NCBI GenBank assembly: GCA_964515235.1
Contig: CAZEVO010000001.1
Location: 42,403-106,402, forward strand
DNA: 64,000 nt
Reading direction: 5' to 3'
DNA from: OPU3-GD-OMZ sp964515235
GTDB lineage: Bacteria; Pseudomonadota; Gammaproteobacteria; Methylococcales; Methylomonadaceae
The position numbers and the translations under genes were made by a program. The notes under the pieces were generated by a model, which was not told the DNA's origin, did no database searches, and worked only from the letters and a program-made list of their open reading frames with translations. Every line of letters starts with the position of its first letter. The stretch's first letter is position 1. Positions 26,222 to 35,925 of the stretch are shown here, piece after piece.

Positions 26222-27235
26222 TTATCTGGCGTTGAATAATGCAACAGTTGTATCAAGCATTCTATTTGAGAAGCCCCACTCGTTGTCGTACCAAGAAAGA
26301 ACTTTAACAAAGTTACCTTCAAGTACTTTTGTCAGTGACGACTCATAGATAGAAGAGGCAGGGTTATGGTTGAAGTCAATAGAAACCAGTGGTTGGTCAT
26401 TGAATTCTAAAATACCTTTCAGTGAAGTCTCAGAAGCTGTTTTTAGAATAGAGTCAACTTCTTCTTTGGTTGTTTCTCTAGATGCTTGGAATGTTAAATC
26501 AACGACAGAAACATTAATAGTTGGTACCCGCATAGCGAAACCGTCTAGTTTTCCAGCTAATTCCGGTAGCACTAAGCCAACAGCAGCAGCAGCGCCCGTT
26601 TTAGTAGGAATCATGGATTGTGTTGCAGATCTAGCTCGACGTAGGTCAGGGTGAAAAACATCGGTCAAAACTTGATCGTTAGTGTAAGAATGAATCGTGG
26701 TCATTAGGCCATGGTCAAAACCTAGCGTATCAAACAGCGGTTTAACTAAGGGCGCTAAACAGTTTGTTGTACAAGATGCATTCGAAATTATGGTATCTGA
26801 AGCCGTTAATGTGTTGTCGTTAACTCCATAAACAATGGTTGCATCCACGTCGTTACCACCTGGTGCGGAGATGATGACTTTTTTAGCGCCGGCAGCAATA
26901 TGAGCTGAAGCTTTTTCCTTGCTGGCAAAAAAACCAGTTGACTCATGGACAACATCAATGCCCAACTCACCCCAAGGAAGTTTAGATGGGTCTCTTTCAG
27001 CAAAAACCTTGATTCTGTCGCCATTAACGATTATAGCGTCGCCATCTACTGAGATTTCACCAGGAAATTTTCCATGAGCAGTATCGTATTGGGTCAGATG
27101 TGCGTTAGTATTTGCGTCACCTAAATCGTTGATTGCAACAATTTGAATGTCATCGGTCCGATTGGATTCGTATAGTGCCCGTAAAATGTTTCGTCCAATA
27201 CGGCCATAACCGTTAATTGCAACTTTAATTGCCAT
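26222..27235 (-). CDS. gap: Glyceraldehyde-3-phosphate dehydrogenase
   Basis: This 337-residue enzyme oxidises glyceraldehyde 3-phosphate to 1,3-bisphosphoglycerate. The nucleotide-binding start AIKVAINGYGRIGRNILRAL is followed by IVAINDLGD, whose aspartate suits NAD binding. The catalytic cysteine is in SNASCTTNCLAPL and the partner histidine in MTTIHSYTNDQ. The C-terminal WYDNEWGFSNRMLD is canonical. It is the first gene of a gap-pyk unit. A well-formed sigma-70 promoter lies about 100 bases upstream. Confidence 0.97.
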   Translation of the reverse strand: MAIKVAINGYGRIGRNILRALYESNRTDDIQIVAINDLGDANTNAHLTQYDTAHGKFPGEISVDGDAIIVNGDRIKVFAERDPSKLPWGELGIDVVHESTGFFASKEKASAHIAAGAKKVIISAPGGNDVDATIVYGVNDNTLTASDTIISNASCTTNCLAPLVKPLFDTLGFDHGLMTTIHSYTNDQVLTDVFHPDLRRARSATQSMIPTKTGAAAAVGLVLPELAGKLDGFAMRVPTINVSVVDLTFQASRETTKEEVDSILKTASETSLKGILEFNDQPLVSIDFNHNPASSIYESSLTKVLEGNFVKVLSWYDNEWGFSNRMLDTTVALFNAR

Positions 27236-27549
27236 TGATGTCTCTCCTGCGTAATCGTTAGAAATTTCTGCTGAAGTCTTAATGTTTCCACATAAGACTT
27301 AAATGTTGAATGTGTATTATTAAACTCCTTAATTATAAAGAGTTTTTAGTGTAAAGTCCATGCAGGATACGGGGCTATTGTTACAAGAATATGACAAAAG
27401 ATTGAAGAAAATAGCCTTGAAGTAGACTTTAATGAGATTGGGCTGGGCTATCTGTAAGGAGGTTGGTAGTAATAGGGTTGGTAATTGTATCGATTCTATT
27501 TTATTCTTTAAAGTTAAAGTTGTTAATGTATACAGAGAATAGATAAGGG
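27236..27549. other. 314-base divergent intergenic region between gap and the TRAP-type binding protein
   Basis: No open reading frame of note. It contains the gap promoter (27332-27360) and the ribosome binding site AAGGGG of the divergent gene (27545-27550). A short inverted repeat AAACTC/GAGTTT overlaps the gap promoter -10 region (27322-27345) and might be an operator. Confidence 0.5.
27332..27360 (-). promoter_or_regulatory. Sigma-70-type promoter of gap-pyk
   Basis: On the minus strand, TGGACT (27360-27355) and a perfect TATAAT (27337-27332) are separated by exactly 17 bases, about 95 bases upstream of the gap start. The -10 box lies within a small inverted repeat. Confidence 0.65.
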
Positions 27550-27555
27550 GTGTTC

Positions 27556-28626
27556 ATGAAAAGAAGAAGTTTTATGGTTGCGGCTGGCGTGAGTTCGCTA
27601 TTAGCTACTATGCCCACTACAGTTAATGCCAAGGCAGAATTTCGTTGGAAAATGGTTACAGCATGGCCTAAGAATTTTCCAGGACTTGGAACGAATGCGA
27701 ACTTGCTAGCCCAGATGATTAATACAATGAGTGGTGGGCGAATTAAAATTAAGGTTTATGGGGCTAAAGAATTAGTACCTGCTTTTGAGGTGTTTGATGC
27801 AGTTTCTAATGGAGTTGCGGAGTTAGGTCATTCCGGGGCGTATTACTGGAAAGGTAAGTCGGCGACCACGCAGTTTTTTTCAGCAGTGCCTTTTGGGTTA
27901 ACAGCTCAGGAAATGAACAGCTGGTTGTATTATGGAGGCGGCATGGAATTGTGGCGTGAACTATACCAGCCGTTTGGAATTATTCCTGCGGCTACTGGGA
28001 ATTCAGGGGTTCAGATGGCAGGATGGTTTAATCGAGAAATAAATTCATTTGAAGATCTTAGCGGCCTAAAAATGCGGATTCCGGGCTTAGGCGGAGAGGT
28101 GCTTAGACGAGCTGGCGGTACGACAGTTAATATACCGGGTGGAGAATTATTTACTGCTTTACAAACAGGAACATTGGACGCGACAGAGTGGGTCGGGCCT
28201 TATAATGATTTGGCTTTTGGTTTGCATAAGGCGGCAAAATATTATTATTATCCCGGCTGGCATGAGCCGGGTTCAACAATGGAGTGCCTTATTAATGAGG
28301 CGGCATTTAATTCTTTGCCTCAGGATTTGCAGGAAATTGTACTGGTCGCGTGTAAAGCTGCTAATTTGGATATGCTTTCAGAATATACGGCGCGTAATAA
28401 TCAAGCATTAAAAACATTAGTGGATGAGCATGGGGTTAAAGTGATGGCTTTGCCTGATGACGTTCTTAAGAAGTTACTGGATCTTTCTGAAGATGTTGTT
28501 GCTGAATTGGCAGATAGCGATGCGATGGCACGGCGAGTGCATGACTCGGTCATGAACTTTAAACAACAAGTTAGCGCATGGCATAGATTATCTGAGCAGG
28601 CTTTTTTGAGAGCTAGAGCGTTATAA
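27556..28626 (+). CDS. TRAP transporter-type solute-binding protein (DctP family), orphan
   Basis: This 356-residue periplasmic protein belongs to the DctP family of TRAP (tripartite, ATP-independent) importers. It begins with a twin-arginine-like signal (KRRSFMVAAG) and probable cleavage after VNA near residue 28. The mature part starts FRWKMVTAWPKNFPG, and the family's substrate-clamping region is visible as DLSGLKMRIPGLGGEVLRRAGG around residues 170-190, with GTLDATEWVGPYND after it. I chose the ATG at 27556 because AAGGGG sits six bases upstream. The expected DctQ and DctM membrane partners are not in the window, so the permease must lie elsewhere. The tryptophan-rich ligand pocket resembles 2-oxoacid-type TRAP proteins, but the ligand is unknown. 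Confidence 0.9.
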   Translation: MKRRSFMVAAGVSSLLATMPTTVNAKAEFRWKMVTAWPKNFPGLGTNANLLAQMINTMSGGRIKIKVYGAKELVPAFEVFDAVSNGVAELGHSGAYYWKGKSATTQFFSAVPFGLTAQEMNSWLYYGGGMELWRELYQPFGIIPAATGNSGVQMAGWFNREINSFEDLSGLKMRIPGLGGEVLRRAGGTTVNIPGGELFTALQTGTLDATEWVGPYNDLAFGLHKAAKYYYYPGWHEPGSTMECLINEAAFNSLPQDLQEIVLVACKAANLDMLSEYTARNNQALKTLVDEHGVKVMALPDDVLKKLLDLSEDVVAELADSDAMARRVHDSVMNFKQQVSAWHRLSEQAFLRARAL

Positions 28627-28633
28627 CTCTTTT

Positions 28634-28665
28634 ACTTCACCTGTTGTAAGTACAGCAGGTGAAGT
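28634..28665. terminator. Convergent stem-loop between the TRAP-type gene and argH
   Basis: Fourteen-base arms (ACTTCACCTGTTGT and ACAGCAGGTGAAGT, one wobble) enclose a four-base loop, placed between two convergent stop codons. It is very stable, but T-runs are weak on both sides, so it may act as a transcript-end hairpin more than as a perfect terminator. Confidence 0.6.
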
Positions 28666-28668
28666 GTA

Positions 28669-30054
28669 TTACATTTGTTTTCTGGCATTCTCGATTGCTT
28701 TTTTAACGGTGCTAGGTGCAGTACCTCCAAGATGAGATCGAGCAGCCACAGAGCCTTCAAGTGTTAGTATATTGAAAACGTCGCTATCTATTTTATCAGA
28801 AAATTGTTGCAACTCTTCGAGCGAGAGTTCTGAAAGGTCGCGCTGGGTTTCGATGCCGAGTCTGACAGCAAGTCCAACAATTTCATGGGCATCTCTGAAA
28901 GGGATGTTTTTTCCAACGAGATAATCAGCTAAATCAGTTGCTGTTGAGAAACCTTGTTTAGCAGCCAGATACATGTTTTGGCGTTTTGCTTTGACATGGG
29001 GCATCATGTCAGCAAAGGCGCGCAGGGAGTTAATTACAGTATCAGCAGAATCGAATAAAGGCTCTTTATCTTCTTGATTATCTTTGTTGTAAGCTAAGGG
29101 CTGGCCTTTCATTAACATAAGGAGAGCAATTAAGTGACCACTGACCCGACCTGTTTTTCCTCGAACTAACTCAGGAACATCGGGGTTTTTCTTTTGCGGC
29201 ATAATTGATGAGCCGGTACAAAAAGTATCAGGGATTTCTATAAAGTCAAATTGCGTGCTGGTCCATAAAATTAGTTCTTCGGAGAACCGAGATAGATGCA
29301 TCATGATCAGGCTGGCGGCAGAGGAAAATTCAATGGCAAAGTCACGGTCGCTGACAGAGTCCAACGAATTATCGGAAGGTCGCTCGAAACCAAGTAATTC
29401 GGCAGTCATGAAGCGGTCGATAGGATAACTAGTGCCTGCAAGTGCGGCAGAACCTAAGGGCATAATGTTGATTCGTTTTAGGCAGTCTTGCATCCTTTCT
29501 CGGTCACGTTTAAGCATTTCAAACCACGCCATTAAGTGATGCCCGAAAGTGATAGGCTGAGCAACCTGAAGGTGAGTAAAGCCTGGCATGATGGTGTCGT
29601 ATTCTTGTTCAGCTAAATTTAATAAGCCAGTTTGTAGGCGACGGAGTTCATTGCAAATATGACCAATTTCTTCGCGAAGATAAAGGCGAATATCGGTAGC
29701 CACTTGATCGTTTCGAGACCGGCCTGTGTGGAGTTTTTTGCCAGCATCACCAATGGCTCCTGTGAGCCTAGCTTCGATGTTCATGTGAACGTCTTCTAAC
29801 GCGACTGACCAATTAAAATTACCGCTGCTAATGTCAAATAAAATTTCTTCCAGACCGGAAAGTATTTTGTCGAGTTCATGGTCGGTTAAGATGCCGATTT
29901 TGTGTAGCATTTTAGCGTGGGCGATAGACCCTTGAATATCATGTGAGGCCATTCTTTGGTCAAAATTTGCCGACGCAGTAAAAGCTTCAACAAAGCTGTC
30001 TGTTGCTTGCGTGAAGCGTCCGCCCCAAAGTTTATCCTTGTTTGATGTAGTCAT
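28669..30054 (-). CDS. argH: Argininosuccinate lyase
   Basis: This 461-residue enzyme splits argininosuccinate into arginine and fumarate, the last step of arginine synthesis. The fumarase/aspartase superfamily signature is TGSSIMPQKKNPD. The N-terminal LWGGRFTQATD and the HTGRSRNDQVATD motif are canonical. The protein is full length. It is monocistronic on the minus strand and divergent from hemC, with 211 bases between the starts; argH next to hemCD is a common arrangement in gammaproteobacteria. Confidence 0.97.
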   Translation of the reverse strand: MTTSNKDKLWGGRFTQATDSFVEAFTASANFDQRMASHDIQGSIAHAKMLHKIGILTDHELDKILSGLEEILFDISSGNFNWSVALEDVHMNIEARLTGAIGDAGKKLHTGRSRNDQVATDIRLYLREEIGHICNELRRLQTGLLNLAEQEYDTIMPGFTHLQVAQPITFGHHLMAWFEMLKRDRERMQDCLKRINIMPLGSAALAGTSYPIDRFMTAELLGFERPSDNSLDSVSDRDFAIEFSSAASLIMMHLSRFSEELILWTSTQFDFIEIPDTFCTGSSIMPQKKNPDVPELVRGKTGRVSGHLIALLMLMKGQPLAYNKDNQEDKEPLFDSADTVINSLRAFADMMPHVKAKRQNMYLAAKQGFSTATDLADYLVGKNIPFRDAHEIVGLAVRLGIETQRDLSELSLEELQQFSDKIDSDVFNILTLEGSVAARSHLGGTAPSTVKKAIENARKQM

Positions 30055-30265
30055 ATTCTGATCGTAAGGTGAGATGTATTAAAAACGTAAGCGTCTATGA
30101 TACAGTTTTTTTATCAAAAGGGGTTGTTAGGACGCTATAGCAAGATCCTCAAAATAAGGAATCATAGCCAATAAGTAAGAAGCAGTACAGATTTACTGAT
30201 TTTTGTCTTTTAAAATTCAAGGTACAATGACAACTTAATAATAAAAATATTAAGGACTTTATTCA

Positions 30266-31192
30266 GTGAATGACCAGATAATTAGGATAGCCACACGTAA
30301 TAGCCCCTTGGCGCTTTGGCAAGCTAATTTTATAGCAGATCAATTACGCCAAATCCACCCTGGCTTGAAAACTGAATTGGTTAAAATGACTACTCGTGGG
30401 GATAAAATTCTTGATGCACCGTTAGCAAAGGTGGGAGGGAAAGGATTATTTGTTAAAGAGTTAGAGCAAGGGCTATTGGATGGCTATGCCGATATTGCTG
30501 TTCACTCTATGAAGGATGTGCCAGTGGATTTTCCTGAAGGATTAGAGCTAAAGGTGATATTAGCGCGTGAAGACCCCTGTGATGCCCTAGTTTCGAATCG
30601 TTATCATTGTCTAGATGAATTACCAGCGAACGCTTTAATTGGGACATCAAGTTTACGGCGTCAAGCACAAATAACACAAGCCATTCCTGGGTGTCAGATT
30701 TTGCCTTTACGGGGGAATGTTAATACCCGTTTGGGTAAGTTAGATGCCGGTATGTTTGATGCTATTATTTTAGCTGCGGCGGGATTGAAACGATTAGCAA
30801 TGGCAGATCGCATTAGACAAATTATTCCTACAGGAATAAGTTTACCTGCGGTAGGTCAGGGGGCACTGGGTATAGAGTGCCGTATAGGGGATGATTATGT
30901 GGCTGAAATTATTAGTGTTTTACATGATTATGAAACTCAACAATGTGTTCTTGCTGAACGCGCTATGAATGAACAATTAGAAGGTGGCTGTCAGGTACCT
31001 ATTGCAGGATTTGCAAGATTGCAAAGCGATGGTTTATTTATGCAGGGGTTGGTTGGAATGCCAAATGGTCAGCAAATTATACGAGCAGAAAGGTTAGGAG
31101 CGATTGGTCAGGCAAAAGAGATTGGTTATGAAATTGCTGAAGAATTATTAGCAAAGGGAGCCAAAAAAATATTACAAGCAGTCTATTTATAG
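30266..31192 (+). CDS. hemC: Porphobilinogen deaminase (hydroxymethylbilane synthase)
   Basis: This 308-residue enzyme joins four porphobilinogen units into hydroxymethylbilane. The N-terminal IRIATRNSPLALWQA is canonical, and the cysteine that carries the dipyrromethane cofactor is in EGGCQVPIAGFA near residue 241. The active-site region VHSMKDVP is intact. It uses a GTG start at 30266, with AAGGA nine bases upstream. It heads the hemC-hemD-hemX-hemY operon. Confidence 0.97.
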   Translation: MNDQIIRIATRNSPLALWQANFIADQLRQIHPGLKTELVKMTTRGDKILDAPLAKVGGKGLFVKELEQGLLDGYADIAVHSMKDVPVDFPEGLELKVILAREDPCDALVSNRYHCLDELPANALIGTSSLRRQAQITQAIPGCQILPLRGNVNTRLGKLDAGMFDAIILAAAGLKRLAMADRIRQIIPTGISLPAVGQGALGIECRIGDDYVAEIISVLHDYETQQCVLAERAMNEQLEGGCQVPIAGFARLQSDGLFMQGLVGMPNGQQIIRAERLGAIGQAKEIGYEIAEELLAKGAKKILQAVYL

Positions 31193-31205
31193 ATAATTTT
31201 GAATT

Positions 31206-31976
31206 GTGACTGGCAATGCGCGTGTTTTAGTAACCCGACCTGAAAATCAGGCAGCTAGGTTATGTTCGTTATTAGAGCAAGCAGGGTTTACTTCGGTGCG
31301 ATTTCCCGTTCTAGCAATTGAGGCTATACAGGAAAAAGGTGGAAAGGCTTTTTTAGCTAAAGTCAGAGCATACGATTGGGTTATTTTTGTCAGTGTTAAT
31401 GCTGTTAAATATAGTTTGACATCTGTCTTCGCATTGCAAAATACCTTTTTAGATAAGAAAATTGCGGCGGTTGGGTTAGCAACAACTCAGGTGATCGAGT
31501 CTTTTGGTTTACATGTCGATCTTGTTCCTGATTCAGGCTTCAATAGTGAGGCACTATTGGCAGCACTCAGTGAGCACAATGTTGCAGGTTCTAAATTTTT
31601 GATTGTAAGAGGGCAGGGCGGTCGAGAGTGGTTGGCAGGTAGATTGCGTATTTTAGGAGCAGAAGTTGAGTATTACGAGGTTTACCGACGAATAAAACCA
31701 CCAATATCACATCAGGTTATGGTAGGGTTAGACCTTGAAAATAAGGTTGATATTGTCACGATAACGAGTAATGAAGCGCTTGATAATCTGTTGGCTATGG
31801 TTGATGGGGATATTAAAAGAGTTTTGAAGTTAAAGCCACTGATAGTGATTAGTGAAAGAATCAAAATGAAAGCGATGGGCTTGGGGTTTAAACTTGTTGT
31901 CGTCACTCAAACCCCTGCGCCTGAAGATATTGTGGTAGCAGTTAAAAAGATTTCGAATGGAGAGGGCTGTGGCTGA
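31206..31976 (+). CDS. hemD: Uroporphyrinogen-III synthase
   Basis: This 256-residue protein closes and inverts ring D of hydroxymethylbilane to make uroporphyrinogen III. The family has low sequence conservation; visible markers are VLVTRPENQAARL at the N-terminus, DWVIFVSVNAVK near residue 57, and the conserved ITSNEALDNLL region about two thirds along. It starts with GTG 13 bases after hemC and overlaps the next gene by 20 bases, which suits a four-gene heme operon. Confidence 0.92.
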   Translation: MTGNARVLVTRPENQAARLCSLLEQAGFTSVRFPVLAIEAIQEKGGKAFLAKVRAYDWVIFVSVNAVKYSLTSVFALQNTFLDKKIAAVGLATTQVIESFGLHVDLVPDSGFNSEALLAALSEHNVAGSKFLIVRGQGGREWLAGRLRILGAEVEYYEVYRRIKPPISHQVMVGLDLENKVDIVTITSNEALDNLLAMVDGDIKRVLKLKPLIVISERIKMKAMGLGFKLVVVTQTPAPEDIVVAVKKISNGEGCG

Positions 31977-33135
31977 GGAAATAGAAGATAAAACTGAATC
32001 GAGTAGTGAAAATAAACCTGTAGATCCGGAAATTAAGATGAGTCGCGATGGTTTTACTAAAAGTACTTGGTTGGGCGTTTTTAATTTATTTTTGATTTTT
32101 TCACTTGTCGGTATTGGCTTCTATTTTTCTGAAATCCTACGTGATGATTTGAAAAATTTAATCGATGAGGTTCATAAGGAAGACCTGCAGTTAATTGAAA
32201 TCTCTGGGCAGATGACCGAATACCAGAAGCAATTGGCTGCTATACAATCACAGTTTGCAACTATTCAAACGCAATTTTCAACAATGGAATCTGAGATTTC
32301 TAATAAGGACCAAGTTGTTAATCAGGCGCTAGAGAATTTTTCAGGTCTAAACGATGAAAAATTGGCAGCAAATAAGAAAGAATTGAGTCTCTCTATAGAG
32401 CAGATTAAAAGGCAATTAGGTAAAACGCGAGGAGATTGGTTAATTGCTGATGCCGAATACTTGTTGACGGTTGCTAATCAGCGTTTGCATCTTGTTGGTG
32501 ACGTAAATGCTGCAATTAAAGCACTCACTGCGGCAGATGAACGCCTTAGAGAAAGTGGCAGTGGGAGTGTTTTTAAAGTCCGTGAACAAATAGCAGAAGA
32601 AATTTCGTTGCTCAAGAGCGTTCAAGTTCCTGATATTGTAGGTATTTATTCAAAATTAAAATTAATTTCAAAAAATTCACAGGAATTAACCATTCGCTTA
32701 CCTTACCCAGGTAAGCAAATTACAGTTGAATTAGGGAGTAATATTGATGATGAACAAGATGTAGAACCATGGCTGTCGGATTTGTTGAGTGACCTCAATG
32801 GTTTAGTTAGTATTCGTCGCGTAGAACAGCCGGTACGCGCCATTATTACTCAGGAAGATGCTCATTTTATAAAACAACAGTTAAAACTTAAGATTGAAGT
32901 AGCGATGTTGTCGTTGTTACAGCATCAAGACGACCTTTTTAAGCAAGACCTTGAAGAGTCAAAGAAGTGGGTTCAAAGTAATTATGAAATAAATGAACAA
33001 GCCGAGCAGGTTATTTTAGAAATTAAGGAACTACAAGATACCCCGATTCATAGTGATGTGCCGGATGTGAGTAAGTCGCTATCAATGTTGAGGAATATAA
33101 GTAAATTAAGAGTTGAAGCCGATAAAGCCTTGTAA
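31957..33135 (+). CDS. hemX: HemX-family inner-membrane protein
   Basis: This 392-residue protein matches the HemX family that follows hemCD in gammaproteobacteria. It has been annotated as a uroporphyrinogen-III methyltransferase, but the family lacks a clear methyltransferase fold, so the role is uncertain. An acidic cytoplasmic tail precedes a single transmembrane segment (GVFNLFLIFSLVGIGFYF, residues ~29-46). A long glutamine-rich coiled coil follows to about residue 150, then a helical domain with the family stretch WLIADAEYLLTVANQRLHL. The ATG overlaps hemD; a GTG at 31969 is an alternative start. Confidence 0.88.
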   Translation: MERAVAEEIEDKTESSSENKPVDPEIKMSRDGFTKSTWLGVFNLFLIFSLVGIGFYFSEILRDDLKNLIDEVHKEDLQLIEISGQMTEYQKQLAAIQSQFATIQTQFSTMESEISNKDQVVNQALENFSGLNDEKLAANKKELSLSIEQIKRQLGKTRGDWLIADAEYLLTVANQRLHLVGDVNAAIKALTAADERLRESGSGSVFKVREQIAEEISLLKSVQVPDIVGIYSKLKLISKNSQELTIRLPYPGKQITVELGSNIDDEQDVEPWLSDLLSDLNGLVSIRRVEQPVRAIITQEDAHFIKQQLKLKIEVAMLSLLQHQDDLFKQDLEESKKWVQSNYEINEQAEQVILEIKELQDTPIHSDVPDVSKSLSMLRNISKLRVEADKAL

Positions 33136-33170
33136 TTGTAGATTAAGAATATTTTGAGGGGTTTTTTAGT

Positions 33171-34478
33171 GTGAAAAGAATTATTTATGTTTTAGCGTCC
33201 CTGATGCTGTTGGTTGTGATGATCTTTTATGGTTGGGAGACTTTATTTGAAAATGGAGATCCGGGATATGTAATACTTGGTATCGGTCGGTGGTCATTGG
33301 AAAGTACCTTAGCTTTTTTTGCGGTTGTATTATGGTTTAGTTTCACGATCTTCTATTTGTTGGTCAGGTGGTTAGGTTGGTTTATTCGACTCCCTAAAAA
33401 AATAAAGTTAAAAGATTACGATGTTACTTTAAATCGTTCTAAAGAAGCGCTAGTTTCTGGCTTGGTTGATTGTGCTGAAGGAAATTGGGAGCGATCAGAA
33501 AAGGTCTTAATTAAGCACGCGTCAAGTAGTACTGCGCCGTTAGTTTATTATTTGACTGCAGCAAGAGCGGCACATTTGCGAGGGGCAGCTGATAGCAGGG
33601 AAAGTTATTTGAACATGGCCGCAGATCAAGCGCCGGGTTCGGAGTTTGCGATTGGTTTAACAAAGGCGGAGTTTGATTTATCACTGGAACGCCTAGTTGA
33701 AGCGAAAGATATTTTGTTGCACTTGCAGGCAAAAGACCCTTCTCACCCAGGGGTTACAAAATTACTTTATCAGGTTTTTTTAAAGCAGGATGATTGGCAA
33801 TCCCTTCTGGAGTTATTTCCTATTTTAGATAAAGGTAAGGTCCTATTGGAGGCAGAACGTAAAACCTTGGCGATCAAGGTCTATGGCGGATTGTTACAAC
33901 AACATAGCAGCAACGACAGTGTAGTTGATGTCGAACGCTTATGGAAAGAAATTCCTGATGATATTAAAGCGATTAAGGACGTCGCTTATTATTATTTTAC
34001 AGCGATGATTCAATGCGGTGCTGGTGCAGCAGTTGAAAAACAAATTGTGGAGCATTTGTTGGTTGATAAGGATGATGCTTTACTTGATCTTTATGGTGAA
34101 ATTGTTTCTGACGATGTTAATAGACAAATTCAAGTTGTTGAACAATGGGCGCAATTGTATCCTAGAAATCCAGTATTACTACAGACGGTTGGTAAATTAT
34201 TTTATCTATCAGGGAACTGGGAACAGGCTCAGGTTTTTTTAAATAGAAGTATCGGACTGAAACCTAGTGTATCTGCTTATCATATGTTGGCTGAAATTAT
34301 GAAGATGAAAGGGGATCATGAACAATCTTCAGAATTGTATAAGCAGGGGTTAGTTCTGGGATCAGATCAACCAATAAAAGGGATTATGGTGACACAATCG
34401 GACCAAATATCTTCAGAAGATAGCGCTGACTTAGTCCCAGAATCTGTGCGCAGTACAGACAAAACGCCTATAAACTAG
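33171..34478 (+). CDS. hemY: HemY-family TPR membrane protein
   Basis: This 435-residue protein is the gammaproteobacterial HemY, a partner of HemX in the heme operon and not the protoporphyrinogen oxidase of the same name in Bacillus. Two transmembrane segments lie at about residues 4-17 and 41-66, separated by GDPGYVILGIGRWSLEST. The rest is a series of TPR-like helical repeats facing the periplasm, with AEGNWERSEKVLIKHA and a late NWEQAQVFLNRSIGLKPS repeat. Its biochemical role is unclear. It starts with GTG, 35 bases after hemX, and its end overlaps that of the convergent ubiD by 11 bases. Confidence 0.9.
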   Translation: MKRIIYVLASLMLLVVMIFYGWETLFENGDPGYVILGIGRWSLESTLAFFAVVLWFSFTIFYLLVRWLGWFIRLPKKIKLKDYDVTLNRSKEALVSGLVDCAEGNWERSEKVLIKHASSSTAPLVYYLTAARAAHLRGAADSRESYLNMAADQAPGSEFAIGLTKAEFDLSLERLVEAKDILLHLQAKDPSHPGVTKLLYQVFLKQDDWQSLLELFPILDKGKVLLEAERKTLAIKVYGGLLQQHSSNDSVVDVERLWKEIPDDIKAIKDVAYYYFTAMIQCGAGAAVEKQIVEHLLVDKDDALLDLYGEIVSDDVNRQIQVVEQWAQLYPRNPVLLQTVGKLFYLSGNWEQAQVFLNRSIGLKPSVSAYHMLAEIMKMKGDHEQSSELYKQGLVLGSDQPIKGIMVTQSDQISSEDSADLVPESVRSTDKTPIN

Positions 34479-35925
34479 ACCATATTTCATCTACTTTTTT
34501 AATGATTTCAGCAGATTGAATTATGGGTTCACCCCATTCCCGTGTTGTTTCTCCAGGCCATTTATTAGTCGCATCAAAACCGGCTTTTGAGCCTAGACCT
34601 GAGACCGGAGATGCAAAATCTAAGTAGTCAATAGGCGTGTTTTCCAGAAGCGTAATGTCCCTTGCGGGATCCATGCGTGTTGTCATGGCCCAAATGACAT
34701 CCTCCCAATTACGGGCATCAACATCATCATCAACGACCACAACAAATTTTGTATACATGAATTGACGCAAAAATGACCATGTACCTAACATGACTCTCTT
34801 AGCATGGCCGGCATATTGTTTTTTCATGCTAATAACAGCCATACGGTAGGAACAACCTTCTGGAGGAAGATAAAAATCAACAATTTCAGGAAACTGTTTT
34901 TGTAAAATGGGTATAAAAACCTCATTCAATGCGACCCCTAAAATAGCAGGTTCATCTGGAGGGCGTCCGGTATAAGTACTATGGTAAAGAGGGTTTTCTC
35001 GTTGGGTTATTCTTTCGATAGTAAAAATAGGGAATTCTTCAACCTCATTGTAATAACCGGTATGGTCTCCGAAAGGCCCTTCTGGAGCAGTCTCATTCGG
35101 GTAGATAAAGCCTTCTAAAACAATTTCTGCAGAAGCAGGGATTTGTAAATCATGACTTAGGCATTGTCCGACCTCAGTTTTGTTACCTCGTAATAAGCCG
35201 GAAAAAGCATACTCAGAAAGGGTGTCTGGAATAGGGGTGACAGCCCCCAGAATAGTGGCTGGGTCGGCACCTAAGGCAACGGCAACAGGAAATGGTTGGC
35301 CTGGATTGACTTCTTGCCATTCTTTAAAGTCAAGTGCGCCTCCTCTATGAGCTAACCAACGCATAATAACTTTATTTTTTTCTAAAACCTGTAGTCGGTA
35401 TATACCTAGGTTTTGACGTTCTTTATGAGGTCCTTTGGTAATGACCAGTGCCCAAGTGATGAGTGGCGCTATATCTTTGGGCCAACAAGTCTGAATAGGA
35501 TATCTTGACAAATCAACTTCACTACCAGTGAAAGTAACTTCCTGACATTTTGGCTTTTTAACAATTTTCGGTGCCATATGTAGAACTTTCTTAAAAACAG
35601 GTAATTTATCTACAGCGTCTTTCATTCCCTTCGGGGGTTCTGGTTCTTTGAGGTAAGCTAGTAGTTTTCCTACTTCACGAAGCTCTGAAATGGATTGTGC
35701 TCCCATTCCTAAGGCGACACGGTGGGAACTGCCAAATAAATTACCTAACAAAGGTATTCTTGAGTTTTTGGGCATTTCAAATAATAAAGCCGGTCCTTTT
35801 TGCTTTAATGTTCGGTCGCATATTTCTGTGATCTCCAGATAAGGGTTAGCAGGATATTGAATCCTTTTAAGCTCTCCAGAGTCTTCAAGTAATGTTAGGA
35901 AATCTCGTAGGTCTTTATAGCTCAT
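34468..35925 (-). CDS. ubiD: 3-octaprenyl-4-hydroxybenzoate decarboxylase (UbiD)
   Basis: This 485-residue decarboxylase acts in ubiquinone synthesis and depends on a prenylated flavin made by UbiX. The N-terminal YKDLRDFLTLLEDSGELKRI and the conserved EGPFGDHTGYY motif, which holds part of the active site, are present; WAMTTRMDPARD is the late motif near the second active-site region. Length fits E. coli UbiD. Its start overlaps the prlC stop by four bases, giving a two-gene unit with prlC upstream. ubiX is not in the window. Confidence 0.96.
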   Translation of the reverse strand: MSYKDLRDFLTLLEDSGELKRIQYPANPYLEITEICDRTLKQKGPALLFEMPKNSRIPLLGNLFGSSHRVALGMGAQSISELREVGKLLAYLKEPEPPKGMKDAVDKLPVFKKVLHMAPKIVKKPKCQEVTFTGSEVDLSRYPIQTCWPKDIAPLITWALVITKGPHKERQNLGIYRLQVLEKNKVIMRWLAHRGGALDFKEWQEVNPGQPFPVAVALGADPATILGAVTPIPDTLSEYAFSGLLRGNKTEVGQCLSHDLQIPASAEIVLEGFIYPNETAPEGPFGDHTGYYNEVEEFPIFTIERITQRENPLYHSTYTGRPPDEPAILGVALNEVFIPILQKQFPEIVDFYLPPEGCSYRMAVISMKKQYAGHAKRVMLGTWSFLRQFMYTKFVVVVDDDVDARNWEDVIWAMTTRMDPARDITLLENTPIDYLDFASPVSGLGSKAGFDATNKWPGETTREWGEPIIQSAEIIKKVDEIWSSL

